DNA of 8,427 nucleotides from Candidatus Iainarchaeum sp. (GCA_028690725.1 JAQVAR010000031.1:1-8427); one strand, 5' to 3'; positions 1-6,592 are shown, counted from the first letter of the stretch. Numbers and translations are program-made. The notes: a model not told the origin generated them from the letters alone.

Positions 1-460
1 CATTCATTATTTTTACCATTGGCCAATAATACATTATTGTACCAGTGTTAACTGCAGTATCAACACCAAATAATTTGTGAATACAAGGTTTTCCTCTTCT
101 TTGTTGTGAATCATCCTCGACATCATCCTGACAAAGAGTTCCGTTATGTATAAGTTCCACTATTGGTGAAACTTTTATCCCATCTTCCCATTTTCCACCA
201 ACAGCTTCTGCACAAATACAAGTTAAAATTGGTCGAAATCTTTTTCCACCCCTATCAAGTAAATCCCATATCGGCTCATTACAACCAGCTGAATAAGCAT
301 TTAAATCTAATTCAAAAATTGTTTTTCCTAATGCTTTTTCAACCCATTCTTTTGTTGCTTTTCTTGGAATAAATTTTTCTATTTCTTTTTCAACAAAAGG
401 AATTTTTTCTTTCAAAAAAGATTTTATATCTAAATTAACATCATTCTCAGAAATCATCAT
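1..460 (-). CDS. Polyprenyl (isoprenyl) diphosphate synthase, N-terminal part, cut by the window edge
   Basis: This enzyme condenses isopentenyl diphosphate with allylic diphosphates to build the C15-C20 or longer chains used for archaeal lipids or quinones. The 153 residues seen contain the family's GGKRFRP motif (residues 71-77). They also contain the first Asp-rich motif, DDVED (D112, D113, D116), followed by RRGKP (121-125), which together bind Mg-diphosphate. The second Asp-rich motif would lie beyond position 1. The residue five before the first Asp is Gly107. In archaeal type GGPP synthases this place often holds an aromatic residue that limits chain length, so product length is uncertain and could exceed C20. 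Two ATG codons are adjacent (460-458 and 457-455). No Shine-Dalgarno site is visible, and a weak TATA-like box at 485-496 fits a leaderless mRNA starting here. Family assignment is firm; product specificity is not. Confidence 0.9.
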   Translation of the reverse strand, partial: MMISENDVNLDIKSFLKEKIPFVEKEIEKFIPRKATKEWVEKALGKTIFELDLNAYSAGCNEPIWDLLDRGGKRFRPILTCICAEAVGGKWEDGIKVSPIVELIHNGTLCQDDVEDDSQQRRGKPCIHKLFGVDTAVNTGTIMYYWPMVKIMN

Positions 461-484
461 TATCAATTAATAATAATAACTAAG

Positions 485-496
485 TAATTAAAAAAG
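485..496 (-). promoter_or_regulatory. Weak TATA-like box for the polyprenyl synthase gene
   Basis: Read on the minus strand this is CTTTTTTAATTA, centred about 30 bases before the ATG at 460. That spacing suits an archaeal TATA box and a transcript beginning at or close to the start codon. The match is imperfect in a very A+T-rich spacer, so the call is tentative. Confidence 0.35.
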
Positions 497-536
497 TTCC
501 ATTTTTACAAAAAAATAAAAAACCATCACAATTATA

Positions 537-564
537 ACAAAATAAAAATACAAAACAACAAAAA
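537..564 (-). terminator. U-rich termination signal after recJ
   Basis: Directly after the recJ stop codon the minus-strand transcript reads as T-rich runs (TTTTTGTTGTTTTG, then TATTTTTATTTTG) with no strong hairpin. Archaeal RNA polymerase can terminate on such U-rich stretches alone. A second T-rich run lies at about 504-520. This suggests recJ and the downstream polyprenyl synthase gene may be separate transcripts despite their shared orientation. Confidence 0.45.
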
Positions 565-3537
565 TTATTTTAATAATTGTTTTGATATTATTTCATCTAA
601 CAAAATTAAAAACTCTTTTTCTTTTTCAATAGGAACTTTGCAACCAGCTGCAACAGAGTTGTGTACAATTAAACTATTTGCCAAAAAATTTTTTGTTTTT
701 GGAACTGACAAATCAAATAATTTAGAACTATTATTTTGTACTTTTATTTTCTTAATTTCGCCGAACCTAAAATTTCCTTTATAACACAAATTATTAAAAG
801 TTTTAATAATTTCTAAAGCTTCTTTTTCAATTTTAATTTTAGTTTTTAATAAAGGATTAATAAAATTTGTCTTTAATGTTGTATAATTCATTCGTTTATT
901 TTTTGTTCGATTATAAATTAATTGTGGGTCGAATATTTTTCTTGGAAGATTATATTGTTGTATAAATTGCCGTGCATCACCATACGTTATTGGTGAAAAT
1001 AACATTGAATTTCTTTTTTTGATTACTTGTTTTTTTATAATTCTATTTAGATTATTTTGTTTCTTTGAATCCTTTGTAAAACCTATTTCATTAGCAAATT
1101 TTTTTAAAGAATCAAAATCAGTTATATCCAATCTATATGAATCTTGGCAATTCCATAGACTTTTATACGATGCGCTCTTCCTGAGCCCTGATAAAATACC
1201 AAAACGCAGAAGAAGTAATTGAACTGTTTCAAGTAAATGTTTATCTATCATATCCAAATGCACAAATCTATCAAAAACCCCCCCATCAGCATCAAATAAT
1301 CCTCTCAAATAGAAAGCTAAAATTTCATTTGAACCTTGCATTATTTTCTTAGGAACTTTTAATTTTCCAGTTAATAATTTTGTTTCAGGAAAATTAAATT
1401 CAAAAAATCGACACAAATCAGCAGAATAAACCCTAATTTTTTTATATGTTTTCATATCCACACGTGTAGAATTTAAATTAAAATTTTTGTATATATAATT
1501 TTCAAAAGTATCCAAAATTTGTTCACTAGGTTCTTTACATTCAATCCTTTTCTTACCAATATTACCATCGCCTTGAATATACCCAACGAGCCATGCAATT
1601 TGTTTATTTAGATTTTTAACATTACATTGAAAATGTTTTTCAACAAATTTTTTCAAAAATTTTTGTTTATTAATCCCTAATATTTTTAAATAATCATACA
1701 AACAATTTTCTAATATTCTATGACTAAATAAATTTTCAAAATCAGCCAAATTACCAACAGTTTGTATTTTTTTTGTTAATTTTTGGTTTAATTGATTTCG
1801 AGTTAATCCCTTTAACAATCTTTTCTTTTTAAATTCCAAAATTCCGGTTTCTTTCAAATACACAAATGAATTATTTTCTAATTTTATTTTTCTACCTTTA
1901 AAATATATTTTTTTTACACCCAAAACAAAATCTTTTTCTTTAAGATCTTTAGCCATAACCTCAATTATTTTAAAATTTTTATATATAAAAAAACGATGAT
2001 TGTAAGAAGCAATAATATTTGTATTTGGAGTTTTAAAAAAGATGGTTTTATCTTTTTTTATTTTAAACGTCTTATTACAAGTTGCCCTAATTAATTTACT
2101 TTTTTTCATCCCTATTAACGTATCAGATTTTTTAATTTCAGATATTTTACAAATAATACCGTTTGATTTTTGTACCAAAGTATCTGGGTGGAGACAATGC
2201 CCGCCTCCCTCTACACCATTAATTTCATTACTAATTTTTTTAAAAGCCAACCCAAGATTAACCCCTTTTTTTAATAACTGACTAGTTGCTCTTCCAGAAA
2301 CTTTTATTGTACCATCTTCGTTCCTAGCAAAAGCAATTATTGGTTTGTCTTCATTTATTATTGAACCATACAACATACCAGCAATTATTCCAACAAGAGA
2401 ATCTTGGATAACATCTTTTGCATCAAAAAAATAAAAAGAATTTTTTTCAATAATACCATTTTTTTTAACAAACTCTATTCCTTTTTTTAATTCTCTTTTA
2501 TGTTCTTCTATTAATAATAATAATTTTCCATAAAAACTTTTTTTATCCCTATTACCAAGACAAACTTGTAATGCTATTTCAGGCATCGAGTGTCTTCCCG
2601 CAGAATTACAAGCAGTCGCGAATTCTTTAGCGTCTTTTAGTGGACTCTTTAACTCTTCTTTTTCCAAAGTATAAACTTCTCCAATCAAAGATTGAATTTT
2701 CCATTCTGGAACCATATTTTCAGATAAATGAATTATTAAAGCAGAAGAAAGCTTTTGCTTATCTTCTTGTGAAAGATCTTCATAAGAAAGCCATTCTTTA
2801 GTAAAAGGATTTTTCAATGGAATATTATTTGTTTTTAAAAAAGCAATACAATTTTCTTCATTAGCTGTTATATTTGGAATAATTGGTGAAGAAGAAAAAA
2901 CTAAATAAGAAATCAATGGCCTAGAAATTCTGCCATATAAACGCAAATCATTTTTAACAGAAACTACTTTTTCTTTAACAGCAATATCTAATATTTTTCT
3001 ATTCAAACCAACTAATTTTCCATCAAAATCCTGCATATCCCCAACCGCACCAACAATTGCAAGAGCAGACAAATCAAAATTATTTTTATTCAAAGTAATA
3101 GCAAAAAAGAAAGCTAAGCCAGCACCAGAAATTTCTTTACCCCCATCAAACCCATACAAAAAAGGATTAATGTGATATTTTAAAACTGGAATTTTGCCAT
3201 TAATAGTTATTGGTTGGTGATGATCAAGAATAAACAAATTTTCCTCACAAAATTCTTTTTTTAAATAATCTATTTGACCAGAACCAAAATCAACAAACAA
3301 AAAATTTTTTCCAAGTAATTTAATTTCATTAATATTTTCTTTATATAATTGTTTTAAACACAAAGAAGAAGTTTTTTTTCCTTCTCTTTCAAGAGCTTTT
3401 ATTATTATGGCCCCACTAGTTAAACCATCAGCATCATAATGATAAATAACAACAATTTCGTCCTTTTTTAATATTTCAATAGACATTTTTTTAATATCTG
3501 AAAAGAACTTTTTTTCATTTACAAAAGAAAAATCCAT
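565..3537 (-). CDS. recJ: Archaeal RecJ/GAN-type DHH nuclease interrupted by an intein
   Basis: The 990-residue precursor is a host protein of 477 residues (1-447 joined to 961-990), near the usual archaeal RecJ length, plus a 513-residue intein. The host shows the DHH phosphoesterase motifs in order: DADG (35-38), VDFGSG (82-87), LDHH (104-107) and GAVGDMQD (163-170). An archaeal-RecJ-like middle region follows (EISGAG near 135; NSAGRHSMPE at 311-320), then the DHHA1 domain with VSGRATS (413-419) and GGGH (444-447). After splicing GGGH joins SVAAG, restoring the GGGHxxAAG signature. Known relatives are Mn/Mg-dependent single-strand exonucleases; archaeal GAN binds GINS in the replicative helicase complex, and some act on RNA. 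The ATG at 3537 is favoured because a TATA box (3558-3565) lies about 25 bases upstream, implying a leaderless mRNA. The DHH family call is certain; GAN versus another archaeal RecJ paralogue is not resolved. Confidence 0.93.
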   Translation of the reverse strand: MDFSFVNEKKFFSDIKKMSIEILKKDEIVVIYHYDADGLTSGAIIIKALEREGKKTSSLCLKQLYKENINEIKLLGKNFLFVDFGSGQIDYLKKEFCEENLFILDHHQPITINGKIPVLKYHINPFLYGFDGGKEISGAGLAFFFAITLNKNNFDLSALAIVGAVGDMQDFDGKLVGLNRKILDIAVKEKVVSVKNDLRLYGRISRPLISYLVFSSSPIIPNITANEENCIAFLKTNNIPLKNPFTKEWLSYEDLSQEDKQKLSSALIIHLSENMVPEWKIQSLIGEVYTLEKEELKSPLKDAKEFATACNSAGRHSMPEIALQVCLGNRDKKSFYGKLLLLIEEHKRELKKGIEFVKKNGIIEKNSFYFFDAKDVIQDSLVGIIAGMLYGSIINEDKPIIAFARNEDGTIKVSGRATSQLLKKGVNLGLAFKKISNEINGVEGGGHCLHPDTLVQKSNGIICKISEIKKSDTLIGMKKSKLIRATCNKTFKIKKDKTIFFKTPNTNIIASYNHRFFIYKNFKIIEVMAKDLKEKDFVLGVKKIYFKGRKIKLENNSFVYLKETGILEFKKKRLLKGLTRNQLNQKLTKKIQTVGNLADFENLFSHRILENCLYDYLKILGINKQKFLKKFVEKHFQCNVKNLNKQIAWLVGYIQGDGNIGKKRIECKEPSEQILDTFENYIYKNFNLNSTRVDMKTYKKIRVYSADLCRFFEFNFPETKLLTGKLKVPKKIMQGSNEILAFYLRGLFDADGGVFDRFVHLDMIDKHLLETVQLLLLRFGILSGLRKSASYKSLWNCQDSYRLDITDFDSLKKFANEIGFTKDSKKQNNLNRIIKKQVIKKRNSMLFSPITYGDARQFIQQYNLPRKIFDPQLIYNRTKNKRMNYTTLKTNFINPLLKTKIKIEKEALEIIKTFNNLCYKGNFRFGEIKKIKVQNNSSKLFDLSVPKTKNFLANSLIVHNSVAAGCKVPIEKEKEFLILLDEIISKQLLK
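658..2196 (-). mobile_element. Intein with LAGLIDADG homing endonuclease in the RecJ DHHA1 motif
   Basis: The insert is 513 residues (precursor 448-960). It begins with Cys448 in CLHPDTLV (splicing block A). Block B is around 507-518, with S511 and H514 in the place of the usual TxxH. It ends with block F-like LFDLSVPKTKNFLA (940-953) and block G SLIVHN (955-960), with penultimate His959 and terminal Asn960. The first C-extein residue is Ser961, a valid splicing nucleophile. Two dodecapeptide motifs of a LAGLIDADG endonuclease lie between: AWLVGYIQGDG (648-658, acidic D657) and FYLRGLFDADG (742-752, D751), both with acidic residues intact. A possible helix-turn-helix segment precedes them (about 567-632). 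All canonical splicing residues are present, so self-splicing is expected. Removing the insert joins GGGH to SVAAG, exactly rebuilding a DHHA1 motif, which fixes the boundaries. Base composition resembles the host gene, so recent arrival is not evident. Confidence 0.95.
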
Positions 3538-3557
3538 AAAAAAATAATAATAGAAAG

Positions 3558-3565
3558 TATATAAA
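3558..3565 (-). promoter_or_regulatory. TATA box for recJ
   Basis: On the minus strand this reads TTTATATA, a near-consensus archaeal box A, centred about 24 bases before the recJ ATG at 3537. The predicted start of transcription is therefore at the start codon. No ribosome binding site precedes the ATG, in keeping with leaderless translation. Confidence 0.6.
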
Positions 3566-3625
3566 TTAAGACATGGTTGTGTGCCGAAGAAATTACTATT
3601 AATAGAGTCTTTAAAAAAACACTTT

Positions 3626-3634
3626 CTTTAAATT
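3626..3634 (+). promoter_or_regulatory. TATA-like box for the coiled-coil protein gene
   Basis: CTTTAAATT is centred about 27 bases upstream of the ATG at 3657, the right distance for leaderless transcription. Its CTTTAAA core recurs at other gene starts here (CTTTTTAAA at 4992-5000, TTTTTAAA at 6368-6375), which supports it as the local promoter motif. A further CTTTAAAA at 3609-3616 is an alternative. Confidence 0.5.
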
Positions 3635-3656
3635 ACTTTCATTATAATAAATAATT

Positions 3657-4949
3657 ATGGGTTTTTTTAAAAAAATTTTTAGTAAAAAAAATGAAATTGA
3701 AGAGATAAATACAACATTAGATTTATTACCAATAATAATTCAAAAAAATTTTGAATCAGAAATAAAAAATTTAGAATTAGAAGTGGCCAAACAAATTAGT
3801 GAATTAAAATATTTGCATGAAAAAGGAAAAAGCCTACTCATAGATATCCAAAAAAAAGAAATTGAAGAAGAAAATACTAGATTTAACAAAGCTGCATTAA
3901 CTTCAAAAAAACAAATAGAAAACCAATTAATTAAAACATTAGAAAAAATTAACCCAGAAAATTCTGGAAAAGAAATAAATGAAATAAGAGCATATTCTAA
4001 CGAAAGTTATGCGTTATTTATAAATGAAATAAATTCTTTTAGAAAAAATATTACATACACTAGCGTTTACTTAAAAGACGAAATGAAAATGTTAGGCGGA
4101 ACATTACAAGAAATTATAAATAAATTAGCTAAATTAAACCAACTTTTTTTTGAAAAAAAAGAAATTTTTGAATTTGAAAAAATTAAAAAAAGAATAAAAA
4201 ATATTGAAGAACAAAACAAAGAAATAAAAAAAAGTGATGAATTAATATTAAATAAACAAAAAGACTTAGAAGAAAAAGAAAAAGAAATAAAATTAGAAGA
4301 AGAAAAAATAATAGAATTAAAACAAAGTGATGAATTAAAAGAAATAAAAAATATTGAAGAAGAAAAAAGCAAAATTTTAGAAGAAAAACAACAATTAAAA
4401 ACAGAAATATCCTCAATGCTTTCAACAATTGATAAACCTCTTCAAAGATTTAATGCATTAGTAAAAAGCGGCAGATGGAAAATTCAAAAAGAAAAAGCAG
4501 AATTGTTAGAAAATTTTATCACAAACCCCTTATTTGCATTAAAAAAAGATGTTAATGGAAAACAATTCAAAGAAATATTAATTGAAATAAAAAAAGCTAT
4601 TAATGATGAAAAAATTGAACTAAAAGAAAAAGAAAAGGAAAAAAGAATTGATGCATTACAAGAATTAATAGCATTTGATTTTTTTGAAAAAGTTTTTTGG
4701 AAATTAAATGAAATACAAAAAAGACAAAATGAAATAGAGAATTTGATTAAAAAAAATAATGGATTAAAAAAAATAAATTTTGTTGAAAATAAAAAGAACG
4801 AAATAAATAAAGAATTAAACAATATTATTGAAGCAAAAAAATTAGAAGAACTAAAACAACAAAAATTAACTGATTTTATTAAAGAAGAAAAAGAAAAAAT
4901 ACAAAAATATGCTGAAAAAATAACAGGAAAAAATATAAAATTAGAATAA
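3657..4949 (+). CDS. Unrecognised coiled-coil protein
   Basis: This 430-residue protein, very rich in Lys and Glu, is not a family I can name. It begins with a short basic, aromatic stretch, MGFFKKIFSKK (1-11), that could form a membrane-contacting amphipathic helix. A helical region with a hydrophobic patch (LDLLPIII, 21-28) follows, then a long low-complexity coiled coil (about 165-250) in which KSDEL-type segments recur (192-196, 223-227). A less charged segment with the look of a folded, conserved part follows at about 250-300 (TIDKPLQRFNALVKSGRW, then LENFITNPLFAL). A further helical region (300-350) and a C-terminal coiled coil (350-425) complete it. There is no signal peptide, transmembrane helix, Walker motif or other catalytic signature. 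The shape suggests a structural or scaffold protein, possibly SMC-like in architecture but without an ATPase. It has its own promoter; the next gene starts 82 bases after its stop. Confidence 0.8.
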   Translation: MGFFKKIFSKKNEIEEINTTLDLLPIIIQKNFESEIKNLELEVAKQISELKYLHEKGKSLLIDIQKKEIEEENTRFNKAALTSKKQIENQLIKTLEKINPENSGKEINEIRAYSNESYALFINEINSFRKNITYTSVYLKDEMKMLGGTLQEIINKLAKLNQLFFEKKEIFEFEKIKKRIKNIEEQNKEIKKSDELILNKQKDLEEKEKEIKLEEEKIIELKQSDELKEIKNIEEEKSKILEEKQQLKTEISSMLSTIDKPLQRFNALVKSGRWKIQKEKAELLENFITNPLFALKKDVNGKQFKEILIEIKKAINDEKIELKEKEKEKRIDALQELIAFDFFEKVFWKLNEIQKRQNEIENLIKKNNGLKKINFVENKKNEINKELNNIIEAKKLEELKQQKLTDFIKEEKEKIQKYAEKITGKNIKLE

Positions 4950-4991
4950 AATAAAGGCAAATAATTTGATATTATAAACAAAAAAATCTCG

Positions 4992-5000
4992 CTTTTTAAA
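4992..5000 (+). promoter_or_regulatory. TATA-like box for the transglutaminase-like gene
   Basis: CTTTTTAAA lies about 36 bases upstream of the ATG at 5032, predicting a transcript with a leader of roughly ten bases. No Shine-Dalgarno sequence lies in that leader. The spacer from 4950 otherwise holds no hairpin or open frame that I can support. Confidence 0.45.
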
Positions 5001-5031
5001 GTTTTCCAACAAAAGTAATTATATTGATAAT

Positions 5032-5619
5032 ATGGATGAAAAAGACAAACAAATAAAATTAAGTAAGTTTTTATTACAAAAATATTCAGACATAATTAAT
5101 GAAAGAGAACAAAGAACTATTGGCGAAATAAAAGCATTAGTTGATGGAACTGATTTAAGTATACAAACAATAATTGAAGAATTTAAAGAAACAACTTATT
5201 CTTTTGAAGATAATTACTTAGAAATTTTAAAAAAAATCTATTCTTTTATTATTGAAGAAATAGAATTTACAGAAGTAAATTTTGGAATAAATTATTGGCT
5301 TAACGCAAAAGAAGTTTTGGAAATAAAAATTGCTGATGATGAAGATTTAGCAGTTTTTACGTGTTCTTTTATGAAAGCATTAGGAGATAACAAAGCAGAA
5401 GTAATTATTGCAGAGTTAGACAATTTAACAACACATGCTTTTGTAACAACAGAAATTAATGAAAATTTTTTGATACTTGACCCCGCACAAAAAAAAGAAT
5501 TTAAAACATTTTTTGGAGAAAAAACAAAAATATTAAGAAATTATGCTTTCAAAGAACAAAAAATAAAAAAATTCTTATATAGATTTAATTCAGAAAAATA
5601 TGAACAATTTTTGGAGTGA
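5032..5619 (+). CDS. Transglutaminase-like fold protein lacking the catalytic Cys
   Basis: The protein has 195 residues: a helical N-terminal half (1-80) and a transglutaminase/papain-like core (about 90-155). The core pattern is clear: WLNAKEVLEIKIADDEDLAV, then SFMKALG (112-118), the strand AEVIIAELD (122-130), HAFV (135-138) and LILDPA (147-152). In active transglutaminase-like enzymes the first block reads GDC(E/D)DLA, followed later by His and Asp. Here His135 and Asp150 are kept, but the nucleophile position reads Asp103 (A-D-D-E-D-L-A, 101-107). Cys111 lies eight residues later, on the predicted helix, and is not in the usual place. The domain may therefore be a non-catalytic binding module. 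No signal peptide or membrane segment is seen, so it is probably cytoplasmic. Its stop codon lies inside the ribosome binding site of the next gene, so the two are probably co-translated. The fold call rests on motif pattern alone. Confidence 0.6.
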   Translation: MDEKDKQIKLSKFLLQKYSDIINEREQRTIGEIKALVDGTDLSIQTIIEEFKETTYSFEDNYLEILKKIYSFIIEEIEFTEVNFGINYWLNAKEVLEIKIADDEDLAVFTCSFMKALGDNKAEVIIAELDNLTTHAFVTTEINENFLILDPAQKKEFKTFFGEKTKILRNYAFKEQKIKKFLYRFNSEKYEQFLE

Positions 5620-5620
5620 T
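5613..5620 (+). promoter_or_regulatory. Shine-Dalgarno site overlapping a stop codon; sets a TTG start at 5624
   Basis: GGAGTGAT closely matches the sequence complementary to the archaeal 16S rRNA 3' end (GGAGGTGAT with one base missing). It lies three bases before the TTG at 5624. The TGA within it (5617-5619) is the stop of the preceding gene, implying translational coupling and supporting the unusual TTG start. Confidence 0.6.
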
Positions 5621-5623
5621 TAA

Positions 5624-6313
5624 TTGTTAGTTAAAAAACCAAGATTTAAAAAAAAATCTTTAAAGGATACCAAAAGGATAGTTCATTTTAAAACATTATT
5701 TGGAGATCAAAAAGGAACAAACATTTTCAACTATGGAACAAATTTTTTAAACAAATTTAAACCATCCTTGTATAAAGGAAAAAATACTTTTCTAATAGAT
5801 ATTAGAAAAAGTTTTTATGAAAGCCCATTATCAATATCACTTGTTTTTAACAGAAAAATAAAAAATAAATTATTTGAAGATATTGCTTTTGAGACAAGAT
5901 TAAAATTTGAAAAAAAAACAATAATAATTACTGCATTTCAAGGAAAAAGAGAAAGTTTAGAAGCAATAAAAGAATTTGAAAAAATTGTTAGAATGCCAAT
6001 TGCAAATTATATTATACTTGAAATTGAATCACAAGCAAAAAAAATGGGTTATAAAAAAATAAAAATAAATAACCCAAAAAATCTTGAATCATACTCTTAC
6101 CCATATATAGATGATTCTTTAAGATATAGAGGAAAAACACTTTTAAAAAAACACAGAGAAGGAATTCTTAATGAGACAGAAAAAAAAGAACTTCAAAAAT
6201 ATCGAGAAATTGAAAAGAAAAGAATTCAAAAAAGAATAAAAAAAATGTATTTTGAGGTCGCAAAAAAACTTGGTTATAAATATGATGGAAAATATTATAC
6301 AAAAACATTTTAA
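5624..6313 (+). CDS. Unrecognised basic protein
   Basis: The protein has 229 residues with a TTG start, chosen because a good Shine-Dalgarno site (5613-5620) lies three bases upstream. I cannot assign a family. The N-terminal 25 residues are strongly basic (KKPRFKKKSLKDTKR). The middle looks like an alpha/beta domain: predicted strands near SLSISLVF (68-75) and TIIITAFQG (99-107), then a helix and strand in NYIILEIESQAKKMGYKKIKI (128-148). That helix-strand pattern loosely recalls acetyl-CoA-binding GNAT folds, but the glycine-rich pyrophosphate loop is not evident, so I do not call it one. A long charged helical segment (164-217) ends in a GYKYDGKYYTKTF tail. The basic character could suit nucleic acid or ribosome binding. 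It is co-encoded with the transglutaminase-like protein and ends at an AT-rich hairpin (6348-6372). Confidence 0.7.
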   Translation: MLVKKPRFKKKSLKDTKRIVHFKTLFGDQKGTNIFNYGTNFLNKFKPSLYKGKNTFLIDIRKSFYESPLSISLVFNRKIKNKLFEDIAFETRLKFEKKTIIITAFQGKRESLEAIKEFEKIVRMPIANYIILEIESQAKKMGYKKIKINNPKNLESYSYPYIDDSLRYRGKTLLKKHREGILNETEKKELQKYREIEKKRIQKRIKKMYFEVAKKLGYKYDGKYYTKTF

Positions 6314-6347
6314 CTAAATTAATAAAAAAAATAATTTGTAAATTAAC

Positions 6348-6372
6348 AAAACATAAAAAAAGTATGTTTTTT
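6348..6372 (+). terminator. AT-rich hairpin followed by a T run, probable terminator
   Basis: AAAACATA (6348-6355) and TATGTTTT (6363-6370) form a perfect 8-base inverted repeat around a 7-base loop, with T residues running to 6372. This resembles an intrinsic terminator for the gene ending at 6313. The right arm and T run overlap the TATA-like box proposed for the ferredoxin operon, so the same bases may serve both ends. The stem is weak, being nearly all A-T pairs. Confidence 0.45.
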
Positions 6373-6375
6373 AAA
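6368..6375 (+). promoter_or_regulatory. TATA-like box for the ferredoxin-reductase-RqcH operon
   Basis: TTTTTAAA lies about 44 bases before the ATG at 6416. Transcription would start near 6395-6400, giving a leader of about 20 bases that contains the Shine-Dalgarno site GGTGAT (6406-6411). A second CTTTAAA at 6393-6399 is too close to the start codon for a leader carrying that site, so it is the less likely choice. Confidence 0.45.
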
Positions 6376-6415
6376 CAAAACTATTATACACTCTTTAAAC
6401 GGAATGGTGATGAAA

Positions 6416-6592
6416 ATGACTGTTGAAAATGACCCAGACAAATGTGTTTATTGTGGAGGTTGCGTAGGAGTTTGCCCAGTACAAGCAATAACATTAAAAG
6501 ATACTAAAATTATTATTGATAAAAATAAGTGTATTAATTGTGGGGCGTGTGTTAGTATTTGCCCGGTTGGCGCAATGAAATTAAAAAAATAG
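6416..6592 (+). CDS. 2[4Fe-4S] ferredoxin
   Basis: This small soluble electron carrier has 58 residues from the ATG at 6416. Two full CxxCxxCxxxCP cluster-binding motifs are present: C10, C13, C16, C20-P21 and C39, C42, C45, C49-P50, each with the Gly/Ala context typical of bacterial-type 2[4Fe-4S] ferredoxins. In-frame ATGs at 6404 and 6410 would add two to four residues. The start at 6416 is preferred because GGTGAT lies four bases before it, matching the layout of the next gene. The reductase gene begins eight bases after its stop. In Methanosarcina acetivorans a ferredoxin encoded beside the geranylgeranyl reductase supplies its electrons, so the same role is inferred here. The family call is certain; the partner is inference. 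Confidence 0.93.
   Translation: MTVENDPDKCVYCGGCVGVCPVQAITLKDTKIIIDKNKCINCGACVSICPVGAMKLKK

Noticed and set aside
163..372. Plus-strand open frame of 69 codons
   Set aside because: It lies antisense to the polyprenyl synthase, whose motifs are unambiguous, and has no start signal.
3566..3614. Inverted repeat TTAAGAC / GTCTTTAA between the divergent promoters
   Set aside because: Only five to seven paired bases over a 34-base loop in A+T-rich DNA; expected by chance, so not called as an operator or small RNA.
4155..4410. SMC/Rad50 ATPase suggested by the coiled coils
   Set aside because: No Walker A, Walker B or ABC signature is present anywhere in the 430 residues.
4067..4981. Several minus-strand open frames opposite the coiled-coil gene
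   Set aside because: Their Phe/Ser/Leu-rich translations are the reverse complement of Lys/Glu/Asn codons. Apparent membrane-protein character is an artefact of composition.
5960..6080. GNAT acetyltransferase in the 229-residue protein
   Set aside because: Only a helix-strand pattern resembles GNAT; the Q/R-x-x-G-x-G/A acetyl-CoA loop is absent.
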